Positions 25,152 through 33,427 of a stretch of DNA of 64,000 bases are shown here, in pieces. Position 1 is the first letter of the stretch. The number at the start of each line of letters is the position of its first letter. A program made the translations under genes and the position numbers. The stretch is from Nocardioides halotolerans DSM 19273 (GTDB lineage: Bacteria; Actinomycetota; Actinomycetes; Propionibacteriales; Nocardioidaceae). The notes beneath the pieces were generated by a model that worked only from the letters and a program-made list of their open reading frames with translations, ran no database searches and was not told the DNA's origin. The stretch lies in contig NZ_KE383923.1 of the NCBI RefSeq assembly GCF_000422805.1, positions 673,970 to 737,969 on the forward strand. Reading direction: 5' to 3'.

Positions 25152-26078
25152 TCACCCCGCCGCGTGCGACGCGGCCCGCGGCGAGCGCCCGGTGAGGCGC
25201 TCCACGTCGGCGACCCGGCGGCGTACGGCGTTCCGCTTGCCCCGGGCGTAGAACCGCACGAGCTCCGCGCGCGCCCGGCGCCGCTGCGCCGCGTCGAGGG
25301 GCGAGCGCGCGATCCAGTGGTCCAGCTCGCGGCACTGGAGCAGCACCCGCACGTGTCGCCGCCACTCCGGGACGCCGAGCAGCCGGGCGATGGCGGCAGG
25401 CGGGTCGTCGCTCCAGTGGCGGCCGGCGAGCGGCGCCGCGATGTGCCCCCACGGTCCACCGAGCGCGAGCCGGACGGCGAAGACCTGGTCCTCGCGCATC
25501 ATGTTCCGCCTCGGGACGGCCGCCAGGTCGCGGCGGATCGTCGCGTAGAGCGGGTCGACCCCCGGCACGTCATTCGTGAGCATCTGCAGCATCGCGGCGA
25601 GACGCCTGACCGGGTCCGGCGACGACATTGCCGTGGGGTCGTAGCCGGCCTGCGCCGACGCGACGCCCGTCTCGTCCCCGTAGACGAGCTCCGTGGTGAC
25701 CACCACCCGGCGCGGGTCCTCGCGGAACACCTCGAGCACGCGCGCGACGAAGTCGGGTGCGAGCCAGTCGTCGTCGCCGATCCAGCGCACGTAGGTCCCC
25801 GTCGTGGTCTGCGCGGCGCTCACGAAGTTGTTGAGCAGGCCCACGTCGACCGGGTGCCGGCGGTAGACGACGCGCGGGTCGGCGTCCGCGTACGCGCGGC
25901 AGAGGTCCTCGGTGCCGTCGGTCGAGGCGTTGTCGCTGATGACCAGCTCGACGTCGGCGCAGGTCTGCGCCAGCACGGACTCGATGACCGGCGCCAGCGT
26001 GTCCGCGCCGTTGCGGACCGGCAGCGCGACCGAGACCTGGGGACGGCGCCGTCCGCGCGTGGGCTGCTCGGTGACCAC
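25152..26078 (-). CDS. Family 2 glycosyltransferase
   Basis: A 308-residue GT2. QVSVALPVRNGADTLAPVIESVLAQT opens the GT-A fold, ELVISDNASTDGTEDLCRAY is the second motif and VRWIGDDDWLAPDFV gives the DxD-type metal site (GDDD). The C-terminal third is helical and basic, typical for membrane-peripheral EPS transferases. It ends three bases before the start region of the duplicated Cys protein's stop (26082), so the two are probably one minus-strand operon. Sugar specificity is unknown. Confidence 0.87.
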   Translation of the reverse strand: MVTEQPTRGRRRPQVSVALPVRNGADTLAPVIESVLAQTCADVELVISDNASTDGTEDLCRAYADADPRVVYRRHPVDVGLLNNFVSAAQTTTGTYVRWIGDDDWLAPDFVARVLEVFREDPRRVVVTTELVYGDETGVASAQAGYDPTAMSSPDPVRRLAAMLQMLTNDVPGVDPLYATIRRDLAAVPRRNMMREDQVFAVRLALGGPWGHIAAPLAGRHWSDDPPAAIARLLGVPEWRRHVRVLLQCRELDHWIARSPLDAAQRRRARAELVRFYARGKRNAVRRRVADVERLTGRSPRAASHAAG

Positions 26079-26081
26079 GCG

Positions 26082-27086
26082 CTAGCCGACCCGTTCCAGC
26101 CAGATCTCGCGCCACCAGCAGATGTACTCACGAGGGCAGTTGGCCGTGAAGGCGCCCTCGCAGACGATGTCCTCCAGGATGATGCAGGGGTTCTTCATCG
26201 TGAGCATCCGGCCGGTGCGCTCGTCCACCAGCCGCGTGGCGCGAGCCTTGACCCGCGCGGTCCGACCGCAGAACCGGGACATCTCCGCGTCGAACCCCAT
26301 CCCGCGGTTGAGAAGGTTCGAGTCGAGGGTCGCCATGATCTCCTCACGCGACTTGATCCGGACCAGCTCGCCCGGCTGCAGGTCGAGGTGCTCGGTCGGC
26401 GTGCGACCGCTGCGTACGCCGCCCTGCAGGAAGCCCCAGTGCAGCCCACCGCGGATCAGCAGGAACCGGGGCAGGAGCTTCTTGGTGAAGTCCTGGTAGC
26501 GGTTGAACAGGCGGACCAGGAACGCGGTGAGGACCGCGCGCACGCCGGCGTTCCCGGACACGACGTCGTCGCGGTACTGGCTGAGCTGCTTGAGCGGCAG
26601 TCGCTGCGGTGCGGCCCGGGGCATCTCCGTCGCCTGGCAGGACCAGCGGGTCTCGCCGTCGTCGAACGGCTCCTTCCTGCTGTTGAGGACCAGCAGCGGC
26701 AGCAGCTCGCGCCTGCCTGCGTCGGGCGTGGACGGGAGGGGGTCGTCCGGGTCGACGCGCTTGAGCCAGCGCTCCTTCCAGTAGATCGAGCAGGCGTTCT
26801 GGCACCCGTCGTGTGCCGAGCCGTCGCACCGCGACCCGGTCAGGTGCACTGCGTCGTACATCCGCCGCATGCCCGTCATGCCGACGTAGTCGCAGAGCTT
26901 GTGCGCGACCTTGTGGACGGTCATCCGTCGTCCGCAGAGAGCGAGCATCTCGGGCATGAAGGGCAGCCCGTCGAGCTCGCCGTGCTCGTCCAGCGTCGCC
27001 CGGATCTCGTCGGCGCTGAGCACCTCCACGAGGTCGCCCACCTTGAGACCCAGTCCGCTCGTCGCTGCGACGTCCACCGTCGTCAT
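26082..27086 (-). CDS. Duplicated Cys-motif protein of unknown function
   Basis: A 334-residue protein I do not recognise as a characterised family. It consists of two copies of one domain of about 95 residues (17-111 and 239-333) joined by a basic linker. Each copy begins GDLV/GELV, has S-x-(D/E)-EI-x-ATLD, then E-M-x-x-x-C-G-R, and ends C-x7-C with (Y/W)W(K/R)E-x-WL-x-RV. Conserved cysteines C51/C273, C87/C309 and C95/C317 pair across the copies; C99 and C323 lie nearby. The spacing suggests a metal-binding or redox site in each domain. There is no signal peptide, so it is probably cytosolic. ATG 27086 was used; GGGGGCGATCG precedes it. Site f lies 105 bp upstream. It shares a run with a glycosyltransferase, so an EPS-linked role is likely. 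Confidence 0.6.
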   Translation of the reverse strand: MTTVDVAATSGLGLKVGDLVEVLSADEIRATLDEHGELDGLPFMPEMLALCGRRMTVHKVAHKLCDYVGMTGMRRMYDAVHLTGSRCDGSAHDGCQNACSIYWKERWLKRVDPDDPLPSTPDAGRRELLPLLVLNSRKEPFDDGETRWSCQATEMPRAAPQRLPLKQLSQYRDDVVSGNAGVRAVLTAFLVRLFNRYQDFTKKLLPRFLLIRGGLHWGFLQGGVRSGRTPTEHLDLQPGELVRIKSREEIMATLDSNLLNRGMGFDAEMSRFCGRTARVKARATRLVDERTGRMLTMKNPCIILEDIVCEGAFTANCPREYICWWREIWLERVG

Positions 27087-27190
27087 CGATCGCCCCCGTC
27101 CCCCTCGATCTCGCCTGTCCACGTGGGCTCGGCACGCGTGGCCAGGACGCTAGGTCGCCACCGCACCGCCCGAGCCGGACGGGCCCGCGC

Positions 27191-27208
27191 TGCCCTGAAA
27201 TTGGGGAC
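27191..27208 (-). promoter_or_regulatory. Candidate island operator, site f
   Basis: Plus strand TGCCCTGAAATTGGGGAC; read toward the gene it is GTCCCCAATTTCAGGGCA. It lies 105-122 bp before the duplicated Cys protein. Together with site g it gives each of the two divergent operons its own copy in the 254-bp gap. Confidence 0.5.
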
Positions 27209-27270
27209 GGCGGCCGCCGACGCGCGCGCGGACGGGCGGCGCGGCCCTCGAGCGCCGGTGCCGGGCCCAG

Positions 27271-27290
27271 GTCTCCCCAGGATTGGGGAC
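27271..27290 (+). promoter_or_regulatory. Candidate island operator, site g
   Basis: GTCTCCCCAGGATTGGGGAC, with arms TCCCCA/TGGGGA displaced around GGAT, lies 51-70 bp before the GTG of the GNAT-like gene that heads the ligase/decarboxylase/carrier operon. Confidence 0.55.
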
Positions 27291-27340
27291 GGGCGCGGAG
27301 AAGCGCCTGCGGCGGCGCCGACCGTTCCTATCGTGACGGC

Positions 27341-28201
27341 GTGTCCGAGAAGCCGGCCCTGCTGCCCATCGAGCGCGCCGACCTGCCGGCCGTGGGCGAG
27401 TTCCTGAGCCGGCACCTCAACCCGCGGCTGAGCCCCGCGGAGTGGGCGGCCTCGATCGTGCCTCCCTGGGTGGTCGACTCCCCCAACCACGGTCTCCGGC
27501 TGGTCCACGACGGCGAGCTGGTCGGCGTCCACCTCGCGTTCTACTCCCAGCGCCTCGTCAACGGAACCGTGGAGGACTTCTGCAACCTGGGCGCGTGGTG
27601 CGTGCTCGAGACGCACCGCAGCCACGGGATCCGGATGCTGCGCGCCCTGCTCGCCCAGCCCGGCTACAGCTTCACCGACCTCTCCCCCAGCGGCGCCGTG
27701 GTCCCGCTCAACCAGCGGTTGCGGTTCAGCACGCTCGACACCGACACGGTGCTGATCCCGGCGCGGCCCCTCCCCTGGCCCCGGCGGACCCGCGTCGTCG
27801 ACGACCTCGACGTGATCGAGTCCCGGCTGACCGGCGCGGACAAGGTGATCTTCGAGGACCACCGGCGCGCGACTGCGGCTCGCCACCTGCTGCTGCAACG
27901 CGGCGACCGGACCTGCTACGTGATCTTCCGCCACGACCGCCGCAAGGGCGTGCCGGCGTTCGCCTCGATCCTGCACGTGAGCGACCGCGAGCTGTTCGCC
28001 GCGTCCGTCACCGAGCTGACCCGCCACCTCCTCCTGCACCACGGCGTGCTCTGCGTGCTCGGCGAGCTCCGCGTCATCGGCTCCCGGCCGTCGCTCGCCC
28101 TGCGCCTCAAGAAGCCCCGCCCGAAGATGTTCCGCAGCGCGAGCGTCGGTGCCGACGCGATCGACGACCTGTACAGCGAGCTGACCTGCGTGGCGTGGTA
28201 G
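27341..28201 (+). CDS. GNAT-like acyltransferase-fold protein of the EPS locus
   Basis: A 286-residue protein starting at GTG 27341. The central part (LVHDGELVGVHLAFYSQR, then NLGAWCVLETHRSHGIRMLRALLAQPGYSFTDLSPSG) has the strand-turn-strand and acyl-CoA-loop arrangement of GNAT acyltransferases, though the Q/RxxGxG/A loop is degenerate (HRSHGIRM). It lies 27 bp before the AMP-ligase and in the same direction. With the carrier protein two genes on, it may acylate a sugar or the decarboxylated amino-acid product. The reaction is an inference; 'GNAT-like' is as far as the sequence allows. Confidence 0.6.
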   Translation: MSEKPALLPIERADLPAVGEFLSRHLNPRLSPAEWAASIVPPWVVDSPNHGLRLVHDGELVGVHLAFYSQRLVNGTVEDFCNLGAWCVLETHRSHGIRMLRALLAQPGYSFTDLSPSGAVVPLNQRLRFSTLDTDTVLIPARPLPWPRRTRVVDDLDVIESRLTGADKVIFEDHRRATAARHLLLQRGDRTCYVIFRHDRRKGVPAFASILHVSDRELFAASVTELTRHLLLHHGVLCVLGELRVIGSRPSLALRLKKPRPKMFRSASVGADAIDDLYSELTCVAW

Positions 28202-28228
28202 CCGCGCTGCGAGAGAACCGGTACGCCC

Positions 28229-29821
28229 ATGAGAGTCCACGCGCACGACCTGCTCGCCGAGCAGGCCGCCCTGCGAGGCGAGCGGCCCGCACTGACCTAC
28301 CGCGACGTGACCGTCGACTACGCCCGGCTCCACGACACGTGCCGCGCGCTCGCGGCGGGCCTGCGGGAGATCGGTCTCGAGAGCGGCGACCGGGTGGGGG
28401 TCCTGCTCGACAAGCGCATCGAGACGGTCGTCGCGATCTTCGGGACCTCAGCGGCCGGTGGCGTGTTCGTGCCCGTCAACCCGGTGCTCAAGCCGGACCA
28501 GGTCGCCTACATCCTCGACGACTGCGACGTGCGCGTGCTGGTCACCACGCGCCAGCGGTGGGCGCAGCTGTCCCACCAGGCCGAGGAGCTGGAGCACCTC
28601 CGGGAGGTGGTCCTGGTGGACGGCACGACCGCCGAGACCGGCGAGACCGGCGCGGGTTCGAGGTTCGGCCGGGTCACCCTCCATCGCTACGACGACCTGG
28701 TGGCCGGGCCGGGTCGGCAGCCCGACCGGGACCCCGGCGTCGACCTCGACCTCGCAGCCATCCTCTACACCTCCGGGAGCACCGGTCGCCCCAAGGGTGT
28801 CGTGCTCAGCCACCGCAACCTGCTCGTCGGCGCGGAGTCGGTCAGCAGCTACCTCGAGAACGACGCCGACGACGTCGTCCTCGCGGCCCTGCCGCTGAGC
28901 TTCGACGCCGGGCTGAGCCAGCTCACGACGGCGTTCGCGAGCGGCGCGCACGTGGTGCTGGTCAACTACCTCCTGCCCCGTGACGTGGTCCGCCTGTGCG
29001 CGAAGCACCGGGTCACCGGGCTGACCTGCGTCCCGCCGCTCTGGATCCAGCTGGTCGGCGAGTCGTGGCCCGCCGAGGCCACGCAGAGCCTGCGCTACTT
29101 CGCCAACACCGGCGGACGGATGCCGGCGAGCACCCTGGCCCGGCTCCGCAGCATCTTCCCCGACGCCCGCCCCTACCTCATGTACGGGCTCACCGAGGCC
29201 TTCCGCTCGACCTACCTCGACCCGGACGAGGTGGACCGTCGCCCGGACTCGATCGGCAAGGCGATCCCGAACGCCGAGGTGCTGGTGCTGCGCCCCGACG
29301 GCTCGCGCTGCCGCCCCGGCGAGGAGGGCGAGCTGGTCCACCGCGGGCCGCTCGTCGCCCTCGGCTACTGGAACGACCCCGAGCGGACCAGCCAGCGCTT
29401 CCGCCCCTACCCGAGCCCGGCGCCGTCGTGGCGGGCCCCCGAGATCGCGGTGTGGTCCGGCGACACGGTGGTTGCCGACGAGGAGGGCTTCCTCTACTTC
29501 GTCGGCCGCTCCGACGAGATGATCAAGACCTCGGGCTACCGCGTGAGCCCGACGGAGATCGAGGAGGCGGCCTACGCCACCACCCTGGTCCGCGACGCGG
29601 TCGCGCTCGGCGTCGACGACCCGGCGCTCGGGCAGCGGGTCCTCCTGGTGGTCACCGCGCCTCGCGGCAGCGCACTCGACACCGCGACCCTCGACGGCGC
29701 GCTCCGGCGCACGCTGCCGACGTTCATGGTGCCGTCGGAGATCCTCGTGCTGCCCGAGGTCCCGCGGTCCGCCAACGGGAAGTTCGACCGCGTGCTCCTC
29801 CGCAAGGAGGTGGTGTCGTGA
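28229..29821 (+). CDS. Acyl-CoA/acyl-ACP ligase (AMP-forming) of the exosortase-A-associated type
   Basis: A 530-residue ANL-superfamily adenylating enzyme. LYTSGSTGRPKGVVLSHRNL (about residues 178-197) is the P-loop, MYGLTEAFRSTYLD the adenine-binding motif, DEEGFLYFVGRSDEMIKTSGYRVSPTEIEE the hinge and A8 motif, and SANGKFDRVLLRKE the A10 catalytic Lys near the C-terminus. It should activate a carboxylic or amino acid and load it on the carrier protein at 31069. The set ligase, PLP decarboxylase and carrier is the one described beside exosortase A in Gram-negative EPS loci, but no exosortase is visible here. Its stop overlaps the decarboxylase start (GTGA). Confidence 0.82.
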   Translation: MRVHAHDLLAEQAALRGERPALTYRDVTVDYARLHDTCRALAAGLREIGLESGDRVGVLLDKRIETVVAIFGTSAAGGVFVPVNPVLKPDQVAYILDDCDVRVLVTTRQRWAQLSHQAEELEHLREVVLVDGTTAETGETGAGSRFGRVTLHRYDDLVAGPGRQPDRDPGVDLDLAAILYTSGSTGRPKGVVLSHRNLLVGAESVSSYLENDADDVVLAALPLSFDAGLSQLTTAFASGAHVVLVNYLLPRDVVRLCAKHRVTGLTCVPPLWIQLVGESWPAEATQSLRYFANTGGRMPASTLARLRSIFPDARPYLMYGLTEAFRSTYLDPDEVDRRPDSIGKAIPNAEVLVLRPDGSRCRPGEEGELVHRGPLVALGYWNDPERTSQRFRPYPSPAPSWRAPEIAVWSGDTVVADEEGFLYFVGRSDEMIKTSGYRVSPTEIEEAAYATTLVRDAVALGVDDPALGQRVLLVVTAPRGSALDTATLDGALRRTLPTFMVPSEILVLPEVPRSANGKFDRVLLRKEVVS

Positions 29822-31056
29822 ACGTCGACGACCACGTGGCGCCGTTCGTGCACGAGGGTCGGCTCTGCGTGGGAGGGATCGAGCTGCATCGCCTGGCCGA
29901 GCAGGTCGGGTCGACGCCGTTCTTCGCCTACGACCGCGGCCTCGTGAGCCGCCGGATCGCGGCGACGCGCGCGGCCCTGGGGTCCGACATCGAGCTCGGC
30001 TTCGCGGTCAAGGCGAACCCGATGCCCGCGCTCGTGCAGCACGTCGCAGGATCGGTCGACTGGCTGGACGTCGCGTCCGCCGGTGAGATGCAGGTGGCCC
30101 TCGACGCCGGCAAGGAGCCCGCTGCCGTGAGCTTCGCCGGGCCTGGGAAGACGGACGCCGAGCTGCGACGGGCGGTCGCCGCCGGCGTGCTGCTGGAGCT
30201 CGAGTCGGCGGGCGAGGCCCGGCGGGCGGCCGCTGCCGGCTCGGCTCTCGGGCTCCGACCGCGGGTGGCGATCCGGGTCAACCCCGACTTCACGGTCAAG
30301 GGGTCCGGCATGCGCATGGGCGGAGGCCCGCAGCAGTTCGGCGTCGACGTCGAGCAGGTGCCGGGCCTGCTGGACGAGCTCTCGAGCACCGACGTGGCGC
30401 TCGAGGGGTTCCACGTGTTCGCCGGCTCGCAGAACCTGCACGCGGAGATCCTCGTCGAGGCGCAGCGCCAGACCGTCCAGCTCCTCCTCGAGCTCGCGGT
30501 GAAGTGGCCCGAGGAGATCACCTACCTCAACCTCGGCGGCGGCTTCGGCATCCCGTACTTCGACCGCGACCAGCCGCTCGACCTGCGCGCCGTCGGCGAG
30601 AACCTGCAGCGCCTCGTGGCCGAGGAGGTGCGGCCGGCGCACCCGGCGGCACGCGTCGTCGTCGAGCTCGGTCGCTACCTGGTCGGTGAGGCGGGGCTCT
30701 ACGTGACCCGGGTGGTCGACCGGAAGACCTCGCGCGGGAAGACCTACGTCGTGGTCGACGGCGGGATGCACCACCAGCTGGCGGCGTCCGGGAACTTCGG
30801 GCAGGTGATCCGGCGCAACTACCCGCTCACCACCGGCCGGGTCGCGGCCGGCACCGAGAGCATCGGCACCGAGACCGAGCGGGTCAGCGTGGTCGGTGCG
30901 CTGTGCACCCCGCTCGACCTGCTCGGTGACGACGTCGAGCTGCAGCGCACCGAGCCCGGCGACCTCGTGGTGCTGCTCCAGGCCGGCGCGTACGGGTTCA
31001 CGGCGAGCCCGACGAGGTTCCTCGGCCACCCCGACCCGGCCGAGATCCTGGTCTGA
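29818..31056 (+). CDS. PLP-dependent (DapDC/ODC fold III) decarboxylase
   Basis: A 412-residue fold-type III PLP enzyme related to diaminopimelate decarboxylase. LGFAVKANPMPALV places the Schiff-base Lys at residue 65. LNLGGGFGIPYFDRD is the phosphate-binding glycine loop. VVGALCTPLDLLGDD places the catalytic Cys near residue 363. VVVDGGMHHQLAASGNFGQVI is characteristic of the exosortase-A-associated decarboxylase branch. The likely substrate is an amino acid, possibly tethered to the neighbouring carrier protein. Start GTG 29818 has AAGGAGG 7 nt upstream and overlaps the ligase stop by 4 bp. It is not the housekeeping lysA, given this context. Confidence 0.82.
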   Translation: MNVDDHVAPFVHEGRLCVGGIELHRLAEQVGSTPFFAYDRGLVSRRIAATRAALGSDIELGFAVKANPMPALVQHVAGSVDWLDVASAGEMQVALDAGKEPAAVSFAGPGKTDAELRRAVAAGVLLELESAGEARRAAAAGSALGLRPRVAIRVNPDFTVKGSGMRMGGGPQQFGVDVEQVPGLLDELSSTDVALEGFHVFAGSQNLHAEILVEAQRQTVQLLLELAVKWPEEITYLNLGGGFGIPYFDRDQPLDLRAVGENLQRLVAEEVRPAHPAARVVVELGRYLVGEAGLYVTRVVDRKTSRGKTYVVVDGGMHHQLAASGNFGQVIRRNYPLTTGRVAAGTESIGTETERVSVVGALCTPLDLLGDDVELQRTEPGDLVVLLQAGAYGFTASPTRFLGHPDPAEILV

Positions 31057-31068
31057 GAGAAGACGACG

Positions 31069-31401
31069 ATGGAGGAGACGCCCGTGGATGCACAGACGCA
31101 GCTGCCGACCGCCGCCCCGGGCGACGGGGGGCTCGACGGGGCGCTCGACGGGGTGCTCGACGACGTGGTCGACGTCCTCGTGCGCGTGCTGGCGATCGAG
31201 GACCGCCGGCAGACGTTCGACGCGTCGACACCGCTGCTCGGCGAGCTGCCCGAGCTCGACTCGCTCGCGGTCGTGGAGCTCGCTGTCGCGCTCGAGGAGC
31301 GGTTCGGCATCGTGATCGACGACGACGACTTCACCGGCGAGGTCTTCGACACCGTGGGCACCCTGGCGGAGTTCATCGCGGCCAAGGTGCGCGGCGCCTG
31401 A
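31069..31401 (+). CDS. Acyl carrier protein
   Basis: A 110-residue carrier protein. LPELDSLAVVELAVALEERFGIVIDDDDF contains the phosphopantetheine attachment Ser (residue 65, in DSL) at the start of helix II, with the usual acidic helix. An extended N-terminus of about 30 residues precedes the four-helix domain. The annotated ATG is 13 bp past the decarboxylase stop. An in-frame GTG at 31084 has a better ribosome site (GGAGGAG, 6 nt upstream) and may be the true start, giving 105 residues. It is likely the partner of the AMP-ligase and PLP decarboxylase, carrying an amino-acid-derived group, possibly for EPS decoration. Confidence 0.83.
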   Translation: MEETPVDAQTQLPTAAPGDGGLDGALDGVLDDVVDVLVRVLAIEDRRQTFDASTPLLGELPELDSLAVVELAVALEERFGIVIDDDDFTGEVFDTVGTLAEFIAAKVRGA

Positions 31402-31421
31402 CCCGCCCACCCCCACGCCGC

Positions 31422-32345
31422 TCAGCGCAGCTGCGCGAGCGAGGTGACGCGGCGCGAGGGGAGGAGCAGGGCCGCGAGGGCGGCCCGGGCGGTGCGCTGG
31501 CCCGCGGCCGCGCGCAGGGCCATGCCGACGGCCAGCGCGGCGGAGTAGGCGAGGCTCCGGACCGCGCCGTGCCGCTGACGGTAGAGCTTGGCGCGGCTGA
31601 GCGTCATCAGCGCGGCGAGGCTGGGCCGGGTGCCCGACTCGCCGCCGATGTGCTCGATGACCGCGGCCGGCTCGTACCACGTCCGCCAGCCGTGGTCGCC
31701 CGCCCGCAGCAGGTACTCGGTCTCCTCGCTGTAGAGGAGGAATGTCTCGTCCCACGGCCCCACCGCATCTACGACCGGCCACGCGATGAGCAGGGCCGCG
31801 CCGGTGATCCAGGGCACGGGCCCCGGCCGGTCGTGCGGCTCCTCGTCGAAGACCAGCTCACCCACACCGAGCCGGTCGGCGACCCGGCCGCCCAGGACGG
31901 ACTCCACCAGGGCGCCCCTCACGGTCGGCAGCCGGCGCAGGCTCGGCTGCAGGGAGCCGTCCGGGTTGAGCATCCGGGGCGCGACGACGGCGCGGTCCGG
32001 GAGGCGCACGGCCCGCGCGAGGGTCGCGAGCATGTCCGGCCGGAGCCGGCAGTCGGGGTTCAGCACCATGACCGCGTCGGGTGGCTGCTTGCGCAGCGAC
32101 GCGATGCCGGCGTTGAGCCCGGCCGCGTAGCCGGCGTTCTCGATCAGCTGGACGATCGAGACCGGCAGCCCGTCGAACGCCTTGGCCACCTCGGCCGAGT
32201 CGTCGTCCGAGGCGTTGTCGACCACCACGACGTCGGTGAGCTCGACGCCGTCGGCGCCCCCGTCACGGATCGACTCCAGGCAGCCGGGCAGCACGTCGGC
32301 GCTGTTGTAGGTCACCAGGACGACGGCGACTCGGGGGCGGCTCAC
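31422..32345 (-). CDS. Family 2 glycosyltransferase (rhamnosyltransferase-like)
   Basis: A 307-residue GT2. RPRVAVVLVTYNSADVLPGCLESI is the first strand, DVVVVDNASDDDSAEVAK the second motif, and VMVLNPDCRLRPDMLATLA carries the NPDC variant of the DxD site seen in rhamnosyltransferase-type GT2 enzymes. VDAVGPWDETFLLYSEETEYLLRA is the acceptor or catalytic acid region. The C-terminal tail is basic and may bind the membrane. It ends 21 bp from the convergent carrier-protein gene and lies 26 bp after the epimerase, as the last gene of the operon beginning at 34345. Confidence 0.87.
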   Translation of the reverse strand: MSRPRVAVVLVTYNSADVLPGCLESIRDGGADGVELTDVVVVDNASDDDSAEVAKAFDGLPVSIVQLIENAGYAAGLNAGIASLRKQPPDAVMVLNPDCRLRPDMLATLARAVRLPDRAVVAPRMLNPDGSLQPSLRRLPTVRGALVESVLGGRVADRLGVGELVFDEEPHDRPGPVPWITGAALLIAWPVVDAVGPWDETFLLYSEETEYLLRAGDHGWRTWYEPAAVIEHIGGESGTRPSLAALMTLSRAKLYRQRHGAVRSLAYSAALAVGMALRAAAGQRTARAALAALLLPSRRVTSLAQLR

Positions 32346-32370
32346 CGGGCTGGTCCTCGGTGCCGAGGGA

Positions 32371-33411
32371 TCAGTCCGCCGGCGCCGGGTCGGCCCCGAC
32401 GCGTCGCAGGTCGTCGTCCAGGCGACCGGCGGCCTTGAGCCGGTTGACCTGCTGCAGCCGCACGAACGAGTCCTCGAACTGCTCGATGGTGAGCGCGTAC
32501 CGGCTCATGTCGCTCGCGAGCTCGTCGATGCCGGCAGCCACGGTCCAGACGGGGTGGAACCCCGGGAGCTGGGACTGGATCTTGCCGAAGTCGACGCGGT
32601 AGTCCCGCTTGTCGGCCGAGGCACCCTCGGCGAACGTGACCGGCGCGCCGGTCCGCTCGGAGACCGCCTGGGCGATCGTCCGGATCTGGACGACGTCCTC
32701 GTCGCGCCCGACGTTGAACGCCTGGTCGTGGACGACCTCGCGGTCGGCCTCCAGCACGGCGAGGAACGCTCGCGAGATGTCCTCGGCGTGCACCAGCGGG
32801 CGCCACGGCGACCCGTCGCTCTGCAGCCTCACCTCGCCGGCCGTGAGGGCGGCGCCGGTCAGGTTGTTGACCACGATGTCGGCACGCAGCCGCGGGCTCG
32901 ACCCGTAGGCGGTGGCGTTGCGCAGGTAGGTCGGGCTGAAGTCGTCGTCGGCGAACTTGCCGATCAGCTGCTCGGCCATGACCTTGCTCTCGCCGTACGG
33001 CGTCACCGGGTTGAACGGGCTCTCCTCGGTGACCGCTCCGTCGCCCGCGGCGCCGTACAGGCTGCACGACGAGGAGAAGACGTAGCGCGGCACGCCGGCG
33101 TCGCGGGCGACCTGCGCGAGGTGCGCAGCTCCGTGGGCGTTCACCGAGTAGGTCGCCTCGGGGTTGAGGTGGCCGACCGGGTCGTTGGAGATCGCGGCGA
33201 GGTTCACGACCGCGTCGAAGCCGGCGAGGTCCTCCGGCCGCTGGTCACGGATGTCACCGGTGCGTGACTCGTAGCCTCCCGGCTGCGGGCCGAAGTCGCA
33301 CCCGTCGTACCACCCGGCGTCGAGCCCGACGACGTCGTGACCCGCCCGCATCATCATCGGCACGAGGACGGCACCGATGTAGCCGCGATCTCCGGCAACG
33401 AGGACTCGCAT
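32371..33411 (-). CDS. NAD-dependent sugar-nucleotide epimerase/dehydratase (extended SDR)
   Basis: A 346-residue extended SDR. The start MRVLVAGDRGYIGAVLVP is the GxxGYIG Rossmann motif; NLAAISNDPVGHLNPEATYSVN is the second NAD contact. SSSCSLYG and Y139-x3-K143 (PYGESK) supply the catalytic residues. RNATAYGSSPRLRADIVVNNL is typical of the RmlB/WcaG-like group acting on NDP-sugars. It should epimerise or dehydrate an NDP-hexose used for the EPS, and could follow the nucleotidyltransferase at 17451. It lies 16 bp after the oxygenase gene and 25 bp before the glycosyltransferase in one operon. Substrate unknown. Confidence 0.85.
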   Translation of the reverse strand: MRVLVAGDRGYIGAVLVPMMMRAGHDVVGLDAGWYDGCDFGPQPGGYESRTGDIRDQRPEDLAGFDAVVNLAAISNDPVGHLNPEATYSVNAHGAAHLAQVARDAGVPRYVFSSSCSLYGAAGDGAVTEESPFNPVTPYGESKVMAEQLIGKFADDDFSPTYLRNATAYGSSPRLRADIVVNNLTGAALTAGEVRLQSDGSPWRPLVHAEDISRAFLAVLEADREVVHDQAFNVGRDEDVVQIRTIAQAVSERTGAPVTFAEGASADKRDYRVDFGKIQSQLPGFHPVWTVAAGIDELASDMSRYALTIEQFEDSFVRLQQVNRLKAAGRLDDDLRRVGADPAPAD

Positions 33412-33427
33412 CGACCAGGCCCGCCCT

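Noticed and set aside
29818..31056. Housekeeping lysA
   Set aside because: The fold and Lys/Cys motifs fit the DapDC family, but the gene is embedded between an AMP-ligase and a carrier protein and carries the exosortase-associated VDGGMHHQL motif.
28229..31401. Complete exosortase/PEP-CTERM protein-sorting system
   Set aside because: Only the ligase, decarboxylase and carrier trio is present. No exosortase-like membrane protein and no sorting-signal C-terminus was seen in the window.
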